From NCBI GenBank assembly GCA_902544985.1, contig CACCFV010000004.1, positions 1-63,585 of the forward strand: DNA of 63,585 nucleotides, given 5' to 3'. The notes beneath the pieces were generated by a model. The model had not been told where the DNA came from. It worked only from the letters and a program-made list of their open reading frames with translations, and made no database searches. Below, piece by piece: positions 61,356-63,585 of this stretch (its first letter is position 1; every line of letters starts with the position of its first letter). This stretch comes from an uncultured Pelagibacteraceae bacterium. Lineage in GTDB: Bacteria > Pseudomonadota > Alphaproteobacteria > Pelagibacterales > Pelagibacteraceae. A program made the translations under genes and the position numbers.

Positions 61356-61832
61356 ATGGATAAAGAACCAATTACTCTAAATGGATTAAATAAATTGAAA
61401 GAAGAACTAATTTTTTTAAAAGAAAAAAAAAGACCTGAAATAGTTGCTGCAATTGCTGAAGCAAGATCTCACGGAGACTTAAAAGAAAATGCTGAGTATC
61501 ATGCAGCAAAAGAGGAACAGTCTCACAACGAAGGCAGAATAACAGAAATAAATGATATTATAGCAAGAGCAAATGTTATTGATGTTACTAAAATTAATAA
61601 TGATGGCAAAGTGATTTTTGGTGCCACTGTATTTCTAGAAAATTTAGATACTGGTGAAAAGATAGATTACAAAATAGTTGGAAGAGATGAGGCAGACTTA
61701 AAAAAAAAATTATTATATTTTCAATCACCAATAGGTAAGGGTCTTATTGGAAAAAATAAAAAAGATCTTGTGGAGATAAATACTCCCGCTGGAGTAAAAA
61801 ACTTTGAAATTAAAGACGTCAAATATCTTTAA
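61356..61832 (+). CDS. greA: Transcription elongation factor GreA
   Basis: Rescues backtracked RNA polymerase. I start at the ATG at 61356 (158 residues, exactly the usual length, with [18 protein letters not shown]); an ATG at 61338 overlaps hemF and adds six residues. The N-terminal coiled coil carries the acidic tip region [19 protein letters not shown], and the C-terminal FKBP-like domain ends [17 protein letters not shown]. The stop shares a TTAA with cca. Confidence 0.97.
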   Translation: MDKEPITLNGLNKLKEELIFLKEKKRPEIVAAIAEARSHGDLKENAEYHAAKEEQSHNEGRITEINDIIARANVIDVTKINNDGKVIFGATVFLENLDTGEKIDYKIVGRDEADLKKKLLYFQSPIGKGLIGKNKKDLVEINTPAGVKNFEIKDVKYL

Positions 61833-63103
61833 CCTTTAACAATATTATCGATTTGTTTTTCAGTAATTTCAAAATTATTTCTTACCCACTCTTCCTCAAT
61901 TAATTTAAGCATACTTCCCAATTGTCTTCCCTCTGGTATTTTGTATCTTGTCATTAATAAATCAGCTCCAACAGGCAAACTTGGTGTAATCTTATTTTTA
62001 TAAAGTTCTAATAAACTTAACATTTTCTTATCTAATTTCTTTGATTTTATAATTTTAAAATTTAAAATATCTAACACTGCTTGTTTGCCATCATAATATA
62101 AAACTTTATTTAAGTTGGCTTCATTTAAAGTTTTTGTCCCTTCCCTTTCATTATAAAAATTATTAATAGCATAAGCTCTTTTTTGATCTTTTTTTGAAAT
62201 ATTATATTTGTATAAGAAATATTCCAAATTATCTGTTCCATCTATTATCATTGAAAATAAAATAAATATAAAATCCAAGTCAACAAAAAATTCTTTCTTA
62301 ACTTTGATTGAATTAATAACGCTTTTGATATTCTTTAGCTCTGGGAAAATCAGTAATATTAATTCGATGCTGAATTTATCTTTTGATAATTTTTCTAATT
62401 GATTTGATTTTAATAATTTTTTTAACTCATCTAATAATCTCTCTTTAGATATTATGGAAATACCACTTATATTGATTTTTATTGTTTTAATTATTTCTTC
62501 TTTGTGAGGTTGTTTTGAGTAATTTAAAAAAAATCTTAAGTATCTTAATATCCTTAAGTAATCTTCTTTAATTCTTTTTTCGGGGTTTCCAATAAAGTTA
62601 ACCTGCCCCATTTCAATATCTTTTTTTCCATTATGAGGATCGAATATATTTCCGTCTAAATCAGCATAAATAGAATTAATAGTGAAATCCCTTCTCGCAG
62701 CATCTTTTTTCCAATCTTTTGAGAATTTTACTTTTGCGTGTCTACCATCTGTAAAAATATCTTCTCTTAGAGATGTTATCTCAAACTTATGATCATCTAG
62801 AATTGCTGTAATTGTTCCATGCTCAATTCCTGACTCATAAAAATTTATTTTATTTTTTTTTAAGATTTCGGAAACTTCTATCGGATTTAAATTTGTTGCT
62901 AAATCTATGTCATCAACTTTCTCATTATTCAATATTTTTCTCAAACAACCTCCAACATACCTAATCTCACTTTCAGATGTGTGAGAATTAATAGACTCAA
63001 AAATTTTTTTCACAGGCGTTGTTATTGATAGCTTTTTGATATTATTCTTAAATGAGTAAAGGTTTTTTGAGCTCGAGAAAATTTTATTAAAAAAGTTTTT
63101 CAT
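61829..63103 (-). CDS. cca: CCA tRNA nucleotidyltransferase
   Basis: A class II nucleotidyltransferase that adds or repairs tRNA CCA ends. The 424 residues show [13 protein letters not shown], the metal-binding DDIDLATN, the [10 protein letters not shown] and [19 protein letters not shown] blocks and an [12 protein letters not shown] nucleobase motif. Standard alphaproteobacterial length. The three tRNAs here already encode CCA, so a repair role is plausible. It precedes tRNA-Gln on the same strand. Confidence 0.93.
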   Translation of the reverse strand: MKNFFNKIFSSSKNLYSFKNNIKKLSITTPVKKIFESINSHTSESEIRYVGGCLRKILNNEKVDDIDLATNLNPIEVSEILKKNKINFYESGIEHGTITAILDDHKFEITSLREDIFTDGRHAKVKFSKDWKKDAARRDFTINSIYADLDGNIFDPHNGKKDIEMGQVNFIGNPEKRIKEDYLRILRYLRFFLNYSKQPHKEEIIKTIKINISGISIISKERLLDELKKLLKSNQLEKLSKDKFSIELILLIFPELKNIKSVINSIKVKKEFFVDLDFIFILFSMIIDGTDNLEYFLYKYNISKKDQKRAYAINNFYNEREGTKTLNEANLNKVLYYDGKQAVLDILNFKIIKSKKLDKKMLSLLELYKNKITPSLPVGADLLMTRYKIPEGRQLGSMLKLIEEEWVRNNFEITEKQIDNIVKG

Positions 63104-63106
63104 ATT

Positions 63107-63180
63107 TGGCTGGGGCGCTAGGATTCGAACCTAGGATGCAGGTACCAAAAACCCGTGCCTTACCGCTTGGCTACGCCCCA
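63107..63180 (-). tRNA. tRNA-Gln(TTG)
   Basis: A 74-nt cloverleaf with encoded CCA. Acceptor TGGGGCG with CGCCCCA gives the U1-A72 pair and G73 typical of tRNA-Gln. Anticodon loop TTTTGGT contains TTG, reading CAA (and CAG by wobble). D and T loops (AGCGGTA, TTCGAAT) are canonical, in contrast to tRNA-Val at 28634-28708. It lies between ispE and cca. Confidence 0.96.
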
Positions 63181-63211
63181 ATCTAATTTCGTATAACACA
63201 AAAAAAAGAAT

Positions 63212-63585
63212 TTATATAGTTTTTGCAACTTTACACCAGCAATTTTTATATTTTCTACTAAATTTTTTTTTTACATCATCGCATAATTTTTTAGATTTAA
63301 AATATGCGACAATTGCTGAACCTGATCCTGTCATTCTTACAAAACTCTTATTTGAAGATTTTTCGAGAAAATGTTTGATATTTTTTAATTTTGGAAACTT
63401 TGATAAAGAAATTGCCTCAAGAGAATTATTGAGTTTTTTCAAATTCTCAAAGTTAAACATTTTCTTAGAAAATTTATTAAATCTTGGTTTTGTGAATTTT
63501 TTAACACCTGAAAATATCTCTTTTGTTGAACATCCAAAACTAGGTTTAACAATCAGCACATTAAATTTTTTACAGTTTTTAAACT
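63212..63585 (-). CDS. ispE: 4-diphosphocytidyl-2-C-methylerythritol kinase IspE, 5' end outside window
   Basis: A GHMP kinase of the MEP isoprenoid pathway. The frame is open to the right window edge; the first visible Met-equivalent is an internal GTG at 63559, so only the C-terminal 124 residues are here. The third GHMP motif FVRMTGSGSAIVAYF and the preceding IVKPSFGCSTKEIFSGVK segment match IspE. The N-terminal kinase motifs lie beyond the window. Confidence 0.85.
   Translation of the reverse strand, partial: FKNCKKFNVLIVKPSFGCSTKEIFSGVKKFTKPRFNKFSKKMFNFENLKKLNNSLEAISLSKFPKLKNIKHFLEKSSNKSFVRMTGSGSAIVAYFKSKKLCDDVKKKFSRKYKNCWCKVAKTI

Overview
This 63.6 kb window is AT-rich, gene-dense chromosomal DNA from an alphaproteobacterium, most likely a streamlined marine member of the Pelagibacterales (SAR11). 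The evidence is the Lys/Ile/Asn-rich proteins, very short or negative intergenic gaps, and alphaproteobacterial gene neighbourhoods: rnpB next to mraZ, carA-yqeY-dnaG-rpoD, prs-rplY-pth-ychF, lgt-midA-pgeF and petABC-trmL-hemF. The taxon is inferred from these traits and not from a database search. I see no mobile element, prophage, CRISPR array or accessory island; almost every gene is core.

Layout. 1-1197 is the 5' part of an AsmA-like gene that leaves the window. 1230-6974 has uvrD, pepP and ligA. 6977-25753 (minus strand) is a cell-wall and division (dcw) cluster, read from mraZ down: mraZ, ftsZ, rsmH, ftsL, ftsI, a murE-murF fusion, mraY, murD, ftsW, murG, murC, murB, ddl, ftsQ, a shortened ftsA, lpxC, bamD, then ligA. 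25906-27033 holds the RNase P RNA and an amidase. 27096-28490 is mlaA-mlaC. 28502-32842 is yqeY-dnaG-rpoD followed by two tRNAs. 32968-37363 is carAB. 37360-42065 has a 2OG-Fe(II) oxygenase, an ELM1-family protein, trxB, an ADP-ribosylglycohydrolase-fold protein and an aminotransferase. 42102-47847 is uvrB, a pteridine-reductase-like SDR, folB, uvrC and pgsA. 47844-51202 has ilvE and a MarR/OmpR/kinase trio resembling petP-petR. 51180-57430 has ubiK, lgt, midA, pgeF, prs, rplY, pth and ychF. 57407-59961 is the cytochrome bc1 operon. 60053-63585 has trmL, hemF, greA, cca, tRNA-Gln and the 3' part of ispE.

How the genes work together. The window carries most of the peptidoglycan precursor pathway (MurB to MurG, MraY, Ddl) plus division proteins (FtsZ, FtsA', FtsQ, FtsL, FtsI, FtsW), outer-membrane biogenesis (LpxC, BamD, MlaA/C, Lgt), nucleotide excision repair (UvrB, UvrC, UvrD, LigA), and respiratory complex III with a possible regulator. 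The most unusual points are an FtsA that appears to lack exactly subdomains 2A and 2B, ftsZ moved to the front of the dcw cluster, a tRNA-Val(GAC) with altered D and T loops, a primase without most zinc ligands, a TGGG-repeat operator inside the mraZ promoter, and convergent genes that repeatedly share their stop codons.
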